Of a stretch of 64,000 nucleotides of DNA, positions 43,117-53,092 are shown in pieces. This stretch comes from Nitrospirota bacterium. Lineage in GTDB: Bacteria > Nitrospirota > Thermodesulfovibrionia > UBA6902. The notes under the pieces are model-generated. The model had not been told where the DNA came from, ran no database searches, and saw only the letters and a list, made by a program, of their open reading frames with translations. Made by a program: the position numbers and the translations under genes. The number at the start of each line of letters is the position of its first letter. The stretch's first letter is position 1. The stretch covers positions 62,001-126,000 of the forward strand of contig JACRMS010000037.1 of the NCBI GenBank assembly GCA_016214845.1, written 5' to 3'.

Positions 43117-45579
43117 ATGAAATACGTTAAAGAAGAACAACAGCGGATCGAGAAGTTAGAGTCAACGGTCAAGAACTATATAGAGCACCATCTCGGAAAG
43201 GACTGCGAGCGGTCTCATACTTTTGACTTTTATATCGGGCTTGCCTATGCCATGCGTGACAGGCTTATAGAGGCATGGCTTGCTACGCAGAGGTCTTATT
43301 ACAATACGAAGGCCAAGCGGGTCTATTACCTTTCTCTTGAATTCCTTGTCGGCAGGACGCTTGGCAACAGTATGGTCAACCTTGGGACTGAAGACGAATG
43401 CAGTCAGGCCATGGAAGCGCTGGGCTGCAAGATGGAGGACATAAGGGAGTCGGAGTGGGACGCGGGGCTCGGCAACGGAGGCCTGGGCCGTCTTGCAGCA
43501 TGTTTCCTTGATTCCTTTGCCACGTTGGGAATCCCTGCTTACGGGTATGGAATAAGATATGAATACGGGCTCTTTTACCAGAAGATCAATGACGGGTATC
43601 AGATTGAAACCCCTGACAACTGGCTGAGGTACGGCAATCCGTGGGAAATCGCAAGGCACGGTCATTTTTTCTCAGTCCATTTTCATGGAAGGGTAAACCA
43701 GCATGTGGACCAGCATGGAATATTGAGGAATGAATGGGTCGAAACCGAAGAGGTCATGGCAATGGCATGTGATACTCCTATCCCCGGCTACAGGAACGAC
43801 AATGTAATCAATATGAGACTCTGGACCGCAAAGTCTTCAAGGGATTTCGATCTGCACTTTTTTAATGGCGGCAATTATATCCACGCAGTTGAGAACAAGG
43901 CAAAGTCGGAAAGCATTTCAAAAGTGCTTTATCCCTCAGACCACATTATGGAAGGAAGGCTCCTGAGGCTGAAGCAGCAGTATTTCTTTGTCTCCGCGAC
44001 CTTTCAGGACATTATCAGGAGGTATAAAAAAGAAGACCTTTGTTTTGATAATTTCACAAACAGAGTGGCTGTGCAGCTCAATGACACCCATCCTGCCATC
44101 GCAATCCCGGAACTTATGAGGATCTTGCTGGATATCGAAGGTCTTCCCTGGGAAAAGGCATGGGACATTACAGTCGGAACATTCGGGTATACGAATCACA
44201 CCGTCATGCCGGAGGCCCTTGAAAAATGGCCGGTCTCAATGTTTGAAAACCTGCTGCCGAGGCACTTGCAGATAATCTATGAGATCAACAGGCGGTTCCT
44301 TGAAGAGATAAACTGGCGGTTCCCGGGAGATTTTGAAAAGAGGAAACGAATGTCGCTTATTGAAGAGGGAGATCAACAACTGATAAGGATGGCAAATCTT
44401 GCGATCGTCGGAAGCCACTCTGTCAACGGCGTTTCAAAACTCCATTCCGAGATACTCAAAGATCAAATATTCAAAGATTTTTATGACATGTTCCCTGAGA
44501 GATTCAACAATAAGACAAACGGCATTACACCGCGAAGGTGGCTCAGGAAGGCAAACCCTCTCTTGTCAGGCCTTATCACGGAACATATAGGAGATAAATG
44601 GGTTGCCGATCTTGATGAGTTGAAAAAACTTGCTCCACTTTCTGAAGACAGAGAATTCAGGGAAAGATGGATGGACGTCAAGACGGAAAATAAAGAACGT
44701 CTCGCGGAATACATTTTACAAAAGAACAATGTAAGCGTTAACGCAGGCTCCATGTTTGACGTCCAGGTCAAGAGGATACATGAATACAAAAGACAGCTTT
44801 TGAATGTCCTGCATGTCGTGACCCTCTATAACAGGATAAGACGCGGCACAGGTGAAGGACATACGCCCCGCACGGTGATATTTTCCGGAAAGGCCGCCCC
44901 GTCATACTGGATGGCGAAGCTTGTGATCAAACTGGTCCATTCAGTGGCAAATGTTGTTAACCACAACAAAGATGTGAGAGACAAACTAAAGGTGGTTTTC
45001 CTCAGTAATTATAATGTCTCTCTGGCGGAAAGAATAATACCTGCTGCTGACCTGTCAGAGCAGATCTCAACCGCGGGAACAGAAGCCTCCGGCACAGGCA
45101 ACATGAAGCTGTCATTGAACGGAGCGCTGACAATAGGCACGCTTGACGGCGCGAATATCGAGATAATGGAAGAGGTGGGCAGGGACAACATATTTATCTT
45201 CGGGCTTACCCCGCAGGAAGTCACGGGGTTGAATAGCGCTGGTTATAATCCTTACAGCTATTATGAGAAGAACCAGGAATTGAAAGAGGTTTTAGACATG
45301 ATAGGCAGCGGATATTTTTCACCGGAAAACGCCGGGCTCTTCAAACCTGTTGTTGACTCCATCCTCTATGGCGACACATATATGGTCCTCGCCGATTACG
45401 AATCCTATGTCCGCTGTCAGGAAAGCGTCGGCAAGCTCTATGCCGACAAACATGAATGGGCCAGAAAGTCGATCCTGAATGTCGCAAATATGGGAAGGTT
45501 CTCCAGCGACCGCACCATAAAGGAATATGCAAAAGAGATATGGGGGATAGACACGGAGAATATGAAGTCCCTCAGATAA
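43117..45579 (+). CDS. glgP: Glycogen phosphorylase
   Basis: Releases glucose-1-phosphate from glycogen or maltodextrin. 820 residues from the ATG at 43117, which follows AAGGA; the longer frame to 42985 starts in the upstream repeat. 'GNGGLGRLAACFLDS', 'NDTHPAIAIPELMR', 'VKRIHEYKRQLLN' and 'EASGTGNMKLSLNGALTIGT' with the PLP-binding Lys664 are present. No other glycogen gene is beside it. A diverged palindrome starts at the stop codon. Confidence 0.95.
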   Translation: MKYVKEEQQRIEKLESTVKNYIEHHLGKDCERSHTFDFYIGLAYAMRDRLIEAWLATQRSYYNTKAKRVYYLSLEFLVGRTLGNSMVNLGTEDECSQAMEALGCKMEDIRESEWDAGLGNGGLGRLAACFLDSFATLGIPAYGYGIRYEYGLFYQKINDGYQIETPDNWLRYGNPWEIARHGHFFSVHFHGRVNQHVDQHGILRNEWVETEEVMAMACDTPIPGYRNDNVINMRLWTAKSSRDFDLHFFNGGNYIHAVENKAKSESISKVLYPSDHIMEGRLLRLKQQYFFVSATFQDIIRRYKKEDLCFDNFTNRVAVQLNDTHPAIAIPELMRILLDIEGLPWEKAWDITVGTFGYTNHTVMPEALEKWPVSMFENLLPRHLQIIYEINRRFLEEINWRFPGDFEKRKRMSLIEEGDQQLIRMANLAIVGSHSVNGVSKLHSEILKDQIFKDFYDMFPERFNNKTNGITPRRWLRKANPLLSGLITEHIGDKWVADLDELKKLAPLSEDREFRERWMDVKTENKERLAEYILQKNNVSVNAGSMFDVQVKRIHEYKRQLLNVLHVVTLYNRIRRGTGEGHTPRTVIFSGKAAPSYWMAKLVIKLVHSVANVVNHNKDVRDKLKVVFLSNYNVSLAERIIPAADLSEQISTAGTEASGTGNMKLSLNGALTIGTLDGANIEIMEEVGRDNIFIFGLTPQEVTGLNSAGYNPYSYYEKNQELKEVLDMIGSGYFSPENAGLFKPVVDSILYGDTYMVLADYESYVRCQESVGKLYADKHEWARKSILNVANMGRFSSDRTIKEYAKEIWGIDTENMKSLR

Positions 45580-45606
45580 GCAGGCGCAGCAAGGCTACGC
45601 CCCTGT
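45580..45606. repeat. Diverged GTAGGGGCG-family palindrome P9 directly after glgP
   Basis: CAGGCGCAGC and CTACGCCCCTG form an imperfect palindrome that starts 1 bp after the glgP stop. The ends match the family with an altered first base. A half-copy of the TCAGC-type stutter unit follows (45610-45628). Confidence 0.6.
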
Positions 45607-45655
45607 CAAGCGATCAGCAATCAGCAAGAAAAATATAAAAGCCATGTGACTGCTA

Positions 45656-45690
45656 AAAAGTAAGGACGAACGGCCGTTCGCCCTTACTTT
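45656..45690. repeat. GTAGGGGCG-family palindrome P7 (core GAACGGCCGTTC), terminator-like
   Basis: AAAAAGTAAGG - ACGAACGGCCGTTCGC - CCTTACTTTTT: a near-perfect palindrome with A- and T-runs at its two ends, so it has the form of a bidirectional terminator after glgP. It has the same core as P8 at 62862. Confidence 0.85.
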
Positions 45691-45806
45691 TTATTGCATC
45701 CCTTCACCAACCTACGGAAGTGAATGCGGTTTGCTGCGTTCGTGTACGGAATAGTTTTGGCCAGCACAAAACCAGTTGAAAAAATATCGAAATATCGAAA
45801 TCAAGA

Positions 45807-45836
45807 TTGACAAAATTCAGCGCGGCTTTTTATATT
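45807..45836 (+). promoter_or_regulatory. Sigma-70 promoter of the TetR-RND operon, with a nearby palindrome
   Basis: TTGACA (45807-45812), an 18-nt spacer and TATATT (45831-45836). An imperfect palindrome GCTGTTA/TAACGGC (45840-45861) lies just downstream and would fit a TetR operator over the transcription start. Confidence 0.7.
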
Positions 45837-45876
45837 AACGCTGTTAAGAAAACGTAACGGCGTGAGGACAAGATCA

Positions 45877-46485
45877 ATGGGAGTCATAGAAAAGCGGGCC
45901 AGGCACAAAGAGGAGTTTCGAAGGGAAATTCTCGATTCAGCCCGCGAGATATTTATCAGTGACGGGTACGACGGGTTTTCAATGCGGAAACTTGCCGGGA
46001 AAATAGACTATTCTCCGACCACCATCTATCTCTATTTTAAGAACAAGGACGAATTGCTCTTTGCCATATGTGAAGAGTTCTTTGCCAGGTTTCTCGCTAA
46101 ACTGAATCGTATCCGGTCTGTTTCTCAGAGACCTGTCGAGACCCTTCGGCAAGCCGTTATTTATTTCATGAATTTCGGGCTTAAGAACCCTGATCAATAC
46201 AAGCTGATCTTTTTTACGAAGAGCGTTTACGGAACACGGGAGGAATTAGTTGAAAAGGAATCTATGGCGCGAAACACCTACTTCGTATTCAAAGATATAG
46301 TGCAGGACTGCATCAACGCCGGGAAACTGCGGAAGACGGAAGTGGATGTGATAGTGGATATATTGACAATAGCATCTCACGGTGTTATAGCGAAGAATAT
46401 ATATTGCGAAAATTTTCTGAAAGATAGAATCGAAATTGTCGCGCATACTCTGGTGGACGTGTTGCTGCGTGGATTACGGAAGTAG
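45877..46485 (+). CDS. TetR-family regulator of the RND efflux operon
   Basis: About 202 residues from the ATG at 45877, which follows GAGGA; a GTG at 45862 is in frame but less likely. HTH: 'DSAREIFISDGYDGFSMRKLAGKI' followed by 'SPTTIYLYFKNKDEL', a typical TetR N-terminus. The C-terminal domain is of the QacR/AcrR helical type. It precedes the RND genes on the same strand, with its own promoter and palindrome upstream. Confidence 0.9.
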   Translation: MGVIEKRARHKEEFRREILDSAREIFISDGYDGFSMRKLAGKIDYSPTTIYLYFKNKDELLFAICEEFFARFLAKLNRIRSVSQRPVETLRQAVIYFMNFGLKNPDQYKLIFFTKSVYGTREELVEKESMARNTYFVFKDIVQDCINAGKLRKTEVDVIVDILTIASHGVIAKNIYCENFLKDRIEIVAHTLVDVLLRGLRK

Positions 46486-46571
46486 ATTCTTTTTCTGTCA
46501 ATATAATGTGTTGGAAGCCAGTTCCAGAGTAAAAGAGAAATTGATGCTAAATATTAATGGAGGAATCGGAC

Positions 46572-47789
46572 ATGTTATTTTTATGGATGAATAAACAAAC
46601 CGGGAGCAGGGCCGGAAGAATTGCTATTGCCGGGATGCTTGCCGGATATCTTGTTGTGGCCGGCTGCGGAAAACAGAGCGAGGTCTCAAAGGCGGCGCCG
46701 CCGCCTCCCGAAGTGGGAGTCATTGCGGTACAACCGCAGCGCGTGGCGCTTACCACGGAGCTTGCCGGTCGCACCTCTGCCTTTCTCATTGCAGAAGTAA
46801 GACCGCAGGTAGGGGGCATTATTCAGAAACGCCTGTTTACAGAAGGCTCAGACGTCAAGGCAGGGGACGTGCTCTACCAGATCGATCCGGCCTACTACCA
46901 GTCAGCCTATAACAGCGCAAAGGCGGCGCTGGCCAGAGCTGAAGCCAATCTTATTCCGCTCCGGCTTAAGGCCGGGCGCTATCAGGACCTTGTGAAGATC
47001 AATGCGGTCAGCCAGCAGGACTACGACGATGCAAGCGCGGCGCTTAAACAGGCTGAGGCCGACATAGAGTCCGGCAAGGCAGCGGTCGAGACTGCCCGGA
47101 TAAACCTGGCGTATACAAAAGTAATTGCTCCCATCTCCGGACGGATCGGCAGATCATCAGTCACTGACGGCGCTCTCGTGACCGCCAGTCAGTCTGCTGC
47201 GCTTGCCACCATTCAACAGCTCAGCCCCATGTATGTGGATGTCACACAGTCAAGCTCCGAGTTGCTGCGTCTCAAGCAGAACTTCGCAAGCGGCCTTCTG
47301 AAAAGCAACGGCGCGGACCAGGCAAAGGTGAGGCTTCTGCTGGAGGACGGCAGCGCCTATCCATTGCAGGGCATACTGAAGTTTTCTGAAGTCACAGTGG
47401 ACCAGAGCACGGGCTCCGTCATGCTTCGGGCGATCTTTCCGAATCCAAACCAAACACTTCTTCCGGGCATGTTTGTCCGCGCTATCATGGAGGAAGGTAT
47501 CAGCGAGAATGCAATCCTTGTTCCTCAGCGCGGGGTAACTCGTAACCCGAATGGGAGCGCCATGGTAATGGTGGTTGGAAGCGAAGAGAAGGTGGAACCC
47601 AGGACCATCAAGGTCATACGGACCGTAGACGACAACTGGCTGGTCAGCGAAGGACTGAAAGCAGGCGACCGGGTCATTCTGGAAGGACTGCAAAAGGCGC
47701 GACCGGGAACGCCGGTCAAGGCCGTGGCGTTCGGAAGCAATGCGAATGGAACTCCTGCTGGCGCTCCGAAAACAGCCGGAAGCAAATAA
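46572..47789 (+). CDS. RND efflux membrane-fusion lipoprotein (AcrA/MexA type)
   Basis: About 405 residues from the ATG at 46572; GGAGGA 7 nt before it decides this start over 46557. The lipoprotein signal ends at 'VVAGC' (Cys near residue 33). Domains in order: lipoyl half, coiled-coil hairpin (about 95-170), lipoyl half ('TKVIAPISGRIGRSSVTDG'), beta-barrel and membrane-proximal domain. It links the RND pump to the outer-membrane channel. Confidence 0.93.
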   Translation: MLFLWMNKQTGSRAGRIAIAGMLAGYLVVAGCGKQSEVSKAAPPPPEVGVIAVQPQRVALTTELAGRTSAFLIAEVRPQVGGIIQKRLFTEGSDVKAGDVLYQIDPAYYQSAYNSAKAALARAEANLIPLRLKAGRYQDLVKINAVSQQDYDDASAALKQAEADIESGKAAVETARINLAYTKVIAPISGRIGRSSVTDGALVTASQSAALATIQQLSPMYVDVTQSSSELLRLKQNFASGLLKSNGADQAKVRLLLEDGSAYPLQGILKFSEVTVDQSTGSVMLRAIFPNPNQTLLPGMFVRAIMEEGISENAILVPQRGVTRNPNGSAMVMVVGSEEKVEPRTIKVIRTVDDNWLVSEGLKAGDRVILEGLQKARPGTPVKAVAFGSNANGTPAGAPKTAGSK

Positions 47790-47804
47790 ACTTAAAAAAG
47801 GCTT

Positions 47805-47945
47805 TTACCACAGAGAACGCAGAGGAAACATTTATGCTTCATAAGAAAAATACAGGACACAGAGCAATAACCCAAAAGGTATATTCAGAATTCTCTATGA
47901 ACTTTTGCTGCACTAAAAAATCTCTGTGTACTCTGTGGTGTAATA
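47805..47945. repeat. Nonamer stuttering repeat, two inverted arms
   Basis: The left arm CCACAGAGA, ACGCAGAGG; the right arm CTCTGTGTA, CTCTGTGGT, with about 90 bp between them. It lies between the fusion-protein and RND pump genes, which are still expected to be one operon. It is the same sequence class as the outer arms at 42849-43008. Confidence 0.8.
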
Positions 47946-47978
47946 GCTGTTTATTTTGATCAATAAAGGAGAAATTTC

Positions 47979-50900
47979 ATGCCCAAGTTTTTTATAAATC
48001 GTCCCATCTTCGCAATAGTCATAGCCATCATGATCATGCTGGCAGGACTGCTGGCGATCAAGACTTTGCCGGTATCACAGTACCCTCCTATCGCACCGCC
48101 GCAGATTACCATTAATGCCGTGTATCCCGGGGCGTCGGCCCAGACAGTGCAGGACACCGTAACCCAGATCATAGAACAAAAGATGAACGGCATTGATAAC
48201 CTGATCTACATGTCATCTGCCAGCGACTCTGCCGGTGCGGTGTCTATCAACCTGACCTTCAAGGCCGGGACCGACCCGAACATCGCCCAGGTGCAGGTGC
48301 AGAATAAACTGCAACTGGCCACGCCGCTTCTGCCTCAGATCGTGCAGCGGCAAGGTATTCAGGTGGTCAAATCCACCAGGAACTTTTTGATGATCGTCGG
48401 GCTCGTATCTGAAGACGGCTCCATGGACCGTAACGCGCTGACCGACTATATGGTCTCCAACCTTCAGGATATTATCAGTAGATTGGAAGGAGTAGGTGAA
48501 CTTCAATTGTTCGGCACTCAGAACGCAATGCGGATCTGGCTGAATCCTGCCAAACTCAATAACTTTCACCTGACCACCAACGATGTGATTGCGGCGCTTC
48601 AATCCCAGAATGCCCAGGTCTCGGCGGGCCAGTTCGGCGGCACCCCAGCTGCTCCGGGTCAGCAACTCAACGCCACCATAACGGCCCGTACATTGCTGCA
48701 GACAACGGAGCAGTTCGATGCCATTATTCTGCGCACCAACAGCGATGGGTCCACGGTAAAACTCAAGGATGTGGCTGTGAGTAAGATTGGGACCGAAAGC
48801 TACGATATCGAATCTTTTTACAAAGGGAAGCCGGTAGGCGGCATGGCGATCAGGCTCGCAGCCGGGGCCAACGCACTTGAGACAGGTGATCGGGTGAAGG
48901 CCAAGATGGAGGAGCTTTCAAAATATTTTCCCGCAGGAATGAAAGTGGTATATCCCTATGACACCACACCCTTCGTCAGGATCTCCATAATGGAAGTGGT
49001 CGAGACACTGATCGAGGCGGTCTTTCTCGTTTTTATCATCATGTTCATATTTCTGCAGAACATCCGGGCCACACTGATCCCCACCATCGCAGTGCCGGTA
49101 GTGCTGTTAGGTACAATGGGTGTCCTGGCGGCTTCCGGTTTTTCCATCAACACCCTGACTATGTTTGCGCTGGTAATTGTCATCGGACTACTCGTGGACG
49201 ACGCTATAGTCGTTGTCGAGAACGTGGAAAGGATCATGTCTGAGGAGGGCCTGTCGCCCCACGATGCCACTGTTAAGTCGATGGGGCAGATCACCAGCGC
49301 ACTGTGGGGCATAGCCACAGTCCTGACTGCGGTTTTTTTGCCGATGGCTTTCTTTGGCGGTTCCACCGGCGTCATTTATCGTCAGTTCTCCATCACCATT
49401 ATCTCCGCCATGATACTGTCGGTGATGGTTGCGATGATCCTGACCCCGGCGCTTTGCGCCACCCTGCTCAAGCCGATTGAAAAAGGGCATCACCTCGGTG
49501 AGACAGGCTGGTTCACGTGGTTCTTCCGCCGGTTCAATAAATTGTTTGACCGCAGCAGGGCGTTGTATGAGCGGATCGTCGGACGCTCTTTTGGCAAACA
49601 GAAACGCTATCTGATTTTGTATGGATGCATCGTGATCGCAATGGCATTCTTTTTCCTGCGTCTACCAACCGCATTTCTGCCGGATGAGGACCAGGGGTTC
49701 ATCGTCTGCCAGATACAACTGCCTGCCGGAGCAACCCAGCAGCGGACCATACAGGTGATACGCCAGATCGAGAAGCATTTTATGGAGCAGGAAACCAAAA
49801 CTGTGGATGCGATAATCACAGTGGCAGGCTTCAGCTTTGCCGGTCGCGGACAGAACATGGGAATAGCCTTTGTGAAACTGAAGGACTGGAAGCTGCGCGG
49901 CTCCGCTGATCTGAAGGCGCCGGCCATTGCCGGCCGGGCAATGATGGCATTCTCACATATCCGGGACGGTATGGCCTTTGCCTTCTCACCTCCGGCGGTT
50001 GTGGAGCTGGGGCAGGCAAACGGTTTCGATCTCCAACTGCAGGACCGCGGCGGCCTTGGCCATGAAAAACTCATGGAGGCGCGCAACCAGCTCCTGGGCA
50101 TGGCAATGAAAAACCCGAAGCTGATCGCTGTGCGCCCAAACGGCCAGGACGATTCTCCCCAGTTCAAGCTGGATATCGATGATGTTCGGGCAGGCGCACT
50201 TGGTGTGTCCCTGACCGATGTCAACAGCGTTCTGTCCACTGCCTGGGGCAGCGCCTACGTCAACGACTTTATACAAAACGGCCGCGTCAAGAAGGTCTAT
50301 CTGCAGGCAGACGCCAAATACCGGATGCTGCCGGAGGACATCAACAGTTGGTATGTCAGCAACAAAAGCGGTGAGATGGTGCCGTTCTCCGCATTCTCCA
50401 CCGCCCACTGGCAGTACGGCTCCCCTCGTCTGGAGCGCTACAATGGAATTCCATCTATGGAGGTCATGGGGCAGGCAGCCCCCGGGGTGAGCACAGGTGA
50501 AGCGATGACCGAGATGGAGAAGATGGCCGCCCAACTGCCCGTCGGGATCGGTTACGAGTGGACAGGCCTCTCGTATGAAGAAAAAAATGCCGGGGCCCAG
50601 GCGCCGGCGCTCTACGCCATATCGCTTCTGGTGGTGTTTCTGTCCGTAGCGGCATTGTATGAGAGCTGGACCATCCCCTTTGTCAATCTGCTGATGCTGC
50701 CGCTTGGACTTGTGGGAGCGGTTACTGCTGTCACGCTGCGCGGACTGCCCAATGATATCTATTTACAGATCGGCCTGCTTACCACTGTGGGGCTTTCCAC
50801 CAAGAACGCCATCCTGATCATTCAGTTTATTAAGGCGCAATTGCATCAGGGCCATGAACTGGTTGAGGCAACTCTCTCGGCAATAAAGATCAGGCTGCGT

Positions 50901-51143
50901 CCTGTCCTCATGACTTCACTGGCCTTCTTTTTCGGCACCCTGCCGCTGGCCCTGACACGTGGAGCAGGGGCCGCGGCACAGAACGCTATCGGCACAGCCG
51001 TTACAGGCGGACTGCTCTCAGCTACTTTCATCGACTTGATATTTATTCCATTCTTTTTTGTGTTAGTGTCACGGTTGTTTGGCCGGAGTAAACACAAACC
51101 GCAGGCAGCGCCTGCTGCTGCCGATGCTGCGGAGGGGAAGTGA
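47979..51143 (+). CDS. RND multidrug efflux pump, HAE1 family (AcrB/MexB type)
   Basis: 1054 residues, the AcrB length, with twelve membrane helices in two halves and two large periplasmic loops. The proton-relay pair Asp407-Asp408 ('[16 protein letters not shown]') falls exactly at AcrB numbering; '[15 protein letters not shown]' and '[13 protein letters not shown]' are also conserved. It should expel hydrophobic compounds with the preceding fusion protein and following outer-membrane factor. The stop is 1 bp before the start of the next gene. Confidence 0.96.
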   Translation: MPKFFINRPIFAIVIAIMIMLAGLLAIKTLPVSQYPPIAPPQITINAVYPGASAQTVQDTVTQIIEQKMNGIDNLIYMSSASDSAGAVSINLTFKAGTDPNIAQVQVQNKLQLATPLLPQIVQRQGIQVVKSTRNFLMIVGLVSEDGSMDRNALTDYMVSNLQDIISRLEGVGELQLFGTQNAMRIWLNPAKLNNFHLTTNDVIAALQSQNAQVSAGQFGGTPAAPGQQLNATITARTLLQTTEQFDAIILRTNSDGSTVKLKDVAVSKIGTESYDIESFYKGKPVGGMAIRLAAGANALETGDRVKAKMEELSKYFPAGMKVVYPYDTTPFVRISIMEVVETLIEAVFLVFIIMFIFLQNIRATLIPTIAVPVVLLGTMGVLAASGFSINTLTMFALVIVIGLLVDDAIVVVENVERIMSEEGLSPHDATVKSMGQITSALWGIATVLTAVFLPMAFFGGSTGVIYRQFSITIISAMILSVMVAMILTPALCATLLKPIEKGHHLGETGWFTWFFRRFNKLFDRSRALYERIVGRSFGKQKRYLILYGCIVIAMAFFFLRLPTAFLPDEDQGFIVCQIQLPAGATQQRTIQVIRQIEKHFMEQETKTVDAIITVAGFSFAGRGQNMGIAFVKLKDWKLRGSADLKAPAIAGRAMMAFSHIRDGMAFAFSPPAVVELGQANGFDLQLQDRGGLGHEKLMEARNQLLGMAMKNPKLIAVRPNGQDDSPQFKLDIDDVRAGALGVSLTDVNSVLSTAWGSAYVNDFIQNGRVKKVYLQADAKYRMLPEDINSWYVSNKSGEMVPFSAFSTAHWQYGSPRLERYNGIPSMEVMGQAAPGVSTGEAMTEMEKMAAQLPVGIGYEWTGLSYEEKNAGAQAPALYAISLLVVFLSVAALYESWTIPFVNLLMLPLGLVGAVTAVTLRGLPNDIYLQIGLLTTVGLSTKNAILIIQFIKAQLHQGHELVEATLSAIKIRLRPVLMTSLAFFFGTLPLALTRGAGAAAQNAIGTAVTGGLLSATFIDLIFIPFFFVLVSRLFGRSKHKPQAAPAAADAAEGK

Positions 51144-51144
51144 T

Positions 51145-52701
51145 ATGAAAAGATGCTTGATTAACGATCTCAAATCAGTATGCACATCAGTAATGGGTTA
51201 TTCGTCATTCCGGCTTGTCCGGAATCTTTCTTCGGAAGGATTCCCGACGCGCTTCGCTTGCGGGAATGACAGCAATGGGAAACATGGCACCGGACTCCGC
51301 GGAGCAGCCGTTGCTGTTGCCTTGCTTGTTCTTTGCGGCTGCACCATGGCCCCGAAATATACGCGCCCTGAAGCGCCTGTTCCGTCCGAATGGCCGGGCG
51401 GCCCGGCTTACAAGGACAGCGCAGCCAAACCGGGTGACCGGGCAATTGCCGACATCAAATGGCAGGAGTTTTTTATCGATAAACAACTGCAAAAGCTGAT
51501 CGCCCTCGCGCTTGAAAACAACCGCGACCTGCGAATAGCCGCGCTCAACATTGAAAAGTCGCAGGAGCTGTATCGCATCCAGCGCGCCGATCTCTTCCCT
51601 ACGGTCAACGCTGCCGGCAGCGCCGTGAGTGCGAGGACACCGGGAGTGCTCTCAGCCACCGGGAACGCTATAACAACACACCAGTACAGCGTCAACCTCG
51701 GGTTCAGCGCCTATGAACTCGATCTGTTCGGCCGCGTGAGGAGTCTTAAGGACCGGGCGCTGGAGCAATTTTTTGCTACCGAAGAAGCACGCCGCAGTGT
51801 ACAGATCAGCCTGGTGGCCGAGGTGGCAAGCAACTACCTCACACTTGCAGCAGATAAAGAGCGCCTGAAAATCGCCAGAGACACCTTCGAGAGCCAGCAG
51901 GCATCATACAACCTTATCAAACGCCGCTTCGAAGCAGGGGCCTCGTCGGAACTCGATCTCCGCCAGGCACAGACGAGTGTTGATTCGGCCCGTCTGGATA
52001 TTGCCCGCTTCACCAGCCAGGTGGCGCAGGACGAAAACGCACTGGCCCTCGTGACCGGCTCGCCTGTGCCGTCTGATCTCCAGCCGTCCGCGCTCAGCGA
52101 GATTACCGCACTGAAAGATTTCAGCGCGGGTCTGCCGTCCGAAGTATTGCAGCGCCGTCCCGACATTACGCAGGCCGAACACCTTCTCAAGTCTGCTAAT
52201 GCAAACATCGGCGCGGCGCGCGCCGCGTTCTTCCCGCGCATCACACTCACGACGAGCATCGGTCTGTCAAGCGATGAACTGTCGGGACTCTTTGAGGGAG
52301 GGACCGGGACATGGATGTTTGCGCCGCAGATCACCCTGCCGATCTTCGATGCGGGACGAAACCTTGCCAACCTAAAAGTGACGGAAGCCGACCGTAAAAT
52401 ATTTTTGGCCCAGTATGAGAAAACGGTCCAGAGCGCCTTCAGGGAAGTGGCCGACGCCCTTGCGCAGCGCGGCACTCTTAGCGATCAAATGGAAGCGCAG
52501 CAGTCTCTTACAGACGCAACTGCCACAAGCTTCCGCTTATCTCAGGCGCGCTACGAAAAAGGCATAGCGAGCTATCTGAATGTCCTCGATTCGCAGCGCT
52601 CTCTCTACAGTGCGCAGCAGGGCCTGATCGCCGTCCGCCTTTCCCAACTCACCAATCTGGTGACACTCTACAAGGTGCTGGGCGGAGGCGCGGGAGAATG
52701 A
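51145..52701 (+). CDS. Outer-membrane efflux lipoprotein (OprM/NodT family) with REP-derived insertion in its leader
   Basis: 518 residues from the ATG at 51145, preceded by GGAGGGG; the longer frame to 51079 overlaps the pump gene. The lipobox 'VLCGC' puts the mature N-terminus near residue 67, far later than the usual 20, because a REPIN-like doublet (51203-51271) is translated within the leader ('[13 protein letters not shown]'). After it, '[17 protein letters not shown]' and the two OEP domains are normal ('LDLFGRVRS', '[21 protein letters not shown]', '[31 protein letters not shown]'). Whether the leader still works is open; the lipobox and hydrophobic core are intact. Confidence 0.92.
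   Translation: MKRCLINDLKSVCTSVMGYSSFRLVRNLSSEGFPTRFACGNDSNGKHGTGLRGAAVAVALLVLCGCTMAPKYTRPEAPVPSEWPGGPAYKDSAAKPGDRAIADIKWQEFFIDKQLQKLIALALENNRDLRIAALNIEKSQELYRIQRADLFPTVNAAGSAVSARTPGVLSATGNAITTHQYSVNLGFSAYELDLFGRVRSLKDRALEQFFATEEARRSVQISLVAEVASNYLTLAADKERLKIARDTFESQQASYNLIKRRFEAGASSELDLRQAQTSVDSARLDIARFTSQVAQDENALALVTGSPVPSDLQPSALSEITALKDFSAGLPSEVLQRRPDITQAEHLLKSANANIGAARAAFFPRITLTTSIGLSSDELSGLFEGGTGTWMFAPQITLPIFDAGRNLANLKVTEADRKIFLAQYEKTVQSAFREVADALAQRGTLSDQMEAQQSLTDATATSFRLSQARYEKGIASYLNVLDSQRSLYSAQQGLIAVRLSQLTNLVTLYKVLGGGAGE
51203..51271. repeat. REPIN-like doublet inside the efflux gene leader
   Basis: CGTCATTCCGG with CCGGAAT, then GGATTCCCG with CGGGAATGAC, around CTTCGGAA. This has the same ends and two-hairpin layout as the element at 18962. 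It is about 69 bp (a multiple of three) and is read in frame. Confidence 0.85.
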
Positions 52702-53092
52702 GGTTTTGGGCAAATGTTGCAGCCGCTAATGATCGCAATCCCTTTTGATATAGATGAAAAAGTTCTTGCCTTGAAACTGATGATGTAACACAGAGAAGAC
52801 TTGATCCGTATTGTAAATTACACAAGGAAGGCCGCGTTTCATTTTTAGCATACGGTCCAAAATGAGCCTGATAATTCAAAATGGACCGTCCATAACAAGC
52901 TAATCTTAATCTGTCTTGATCCTCCAAATTAAAAACTTTTTGATTTTACACGATATACCGATTTGGCATTTCCTTTGCATATATAATATCCGGAACTTCG
53001 CGTGAGATGACAGGGTAGTCAAAAAACATTGGCCCTTGCACTCATTCAAGAAGAAATATTCAATCAACCCATTTCTTGAAAAGGAGAAAAAA
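52702..53092. other. Intergenic region upstream of the nonaheme cytochrome
   Basis: About 390 bp without a supported gene. It holds the sigma-54 promoter at 52963-52980. The first 260 bp show no repeat or clear structure; enhancer sites for a sigma-54 activator could lie there but none is recognisable. Confidence 0.5.
52963..52980 (+). promoter_or_regulatory. Sigma-54 (-24/-12) promoter
   Basis: TTGGCATTTCCTTTGCAT: the TGGCA and TTGCA boxes have the fixed spacing of RpoN promoters. It lies about 115 bp upstream of the cytochrome ATG and has no competing sigma-70 boxes. It implies control by an enhancer-binding activator, which is not in the window. Confidence 0.75.

Noticed and set aside
49188-50239. 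Long minus-strand ORFs opposite the RND pump gene
   Set aside because: They are mirror frames of a high-GC conserved gene; no family features.
53036-53092. 19-residue extension before the nonaheme cytochrome signal peptide
   Set aside because: The ATG at 53093 has a good ribosome site and begins directly with a normal signal peptide.
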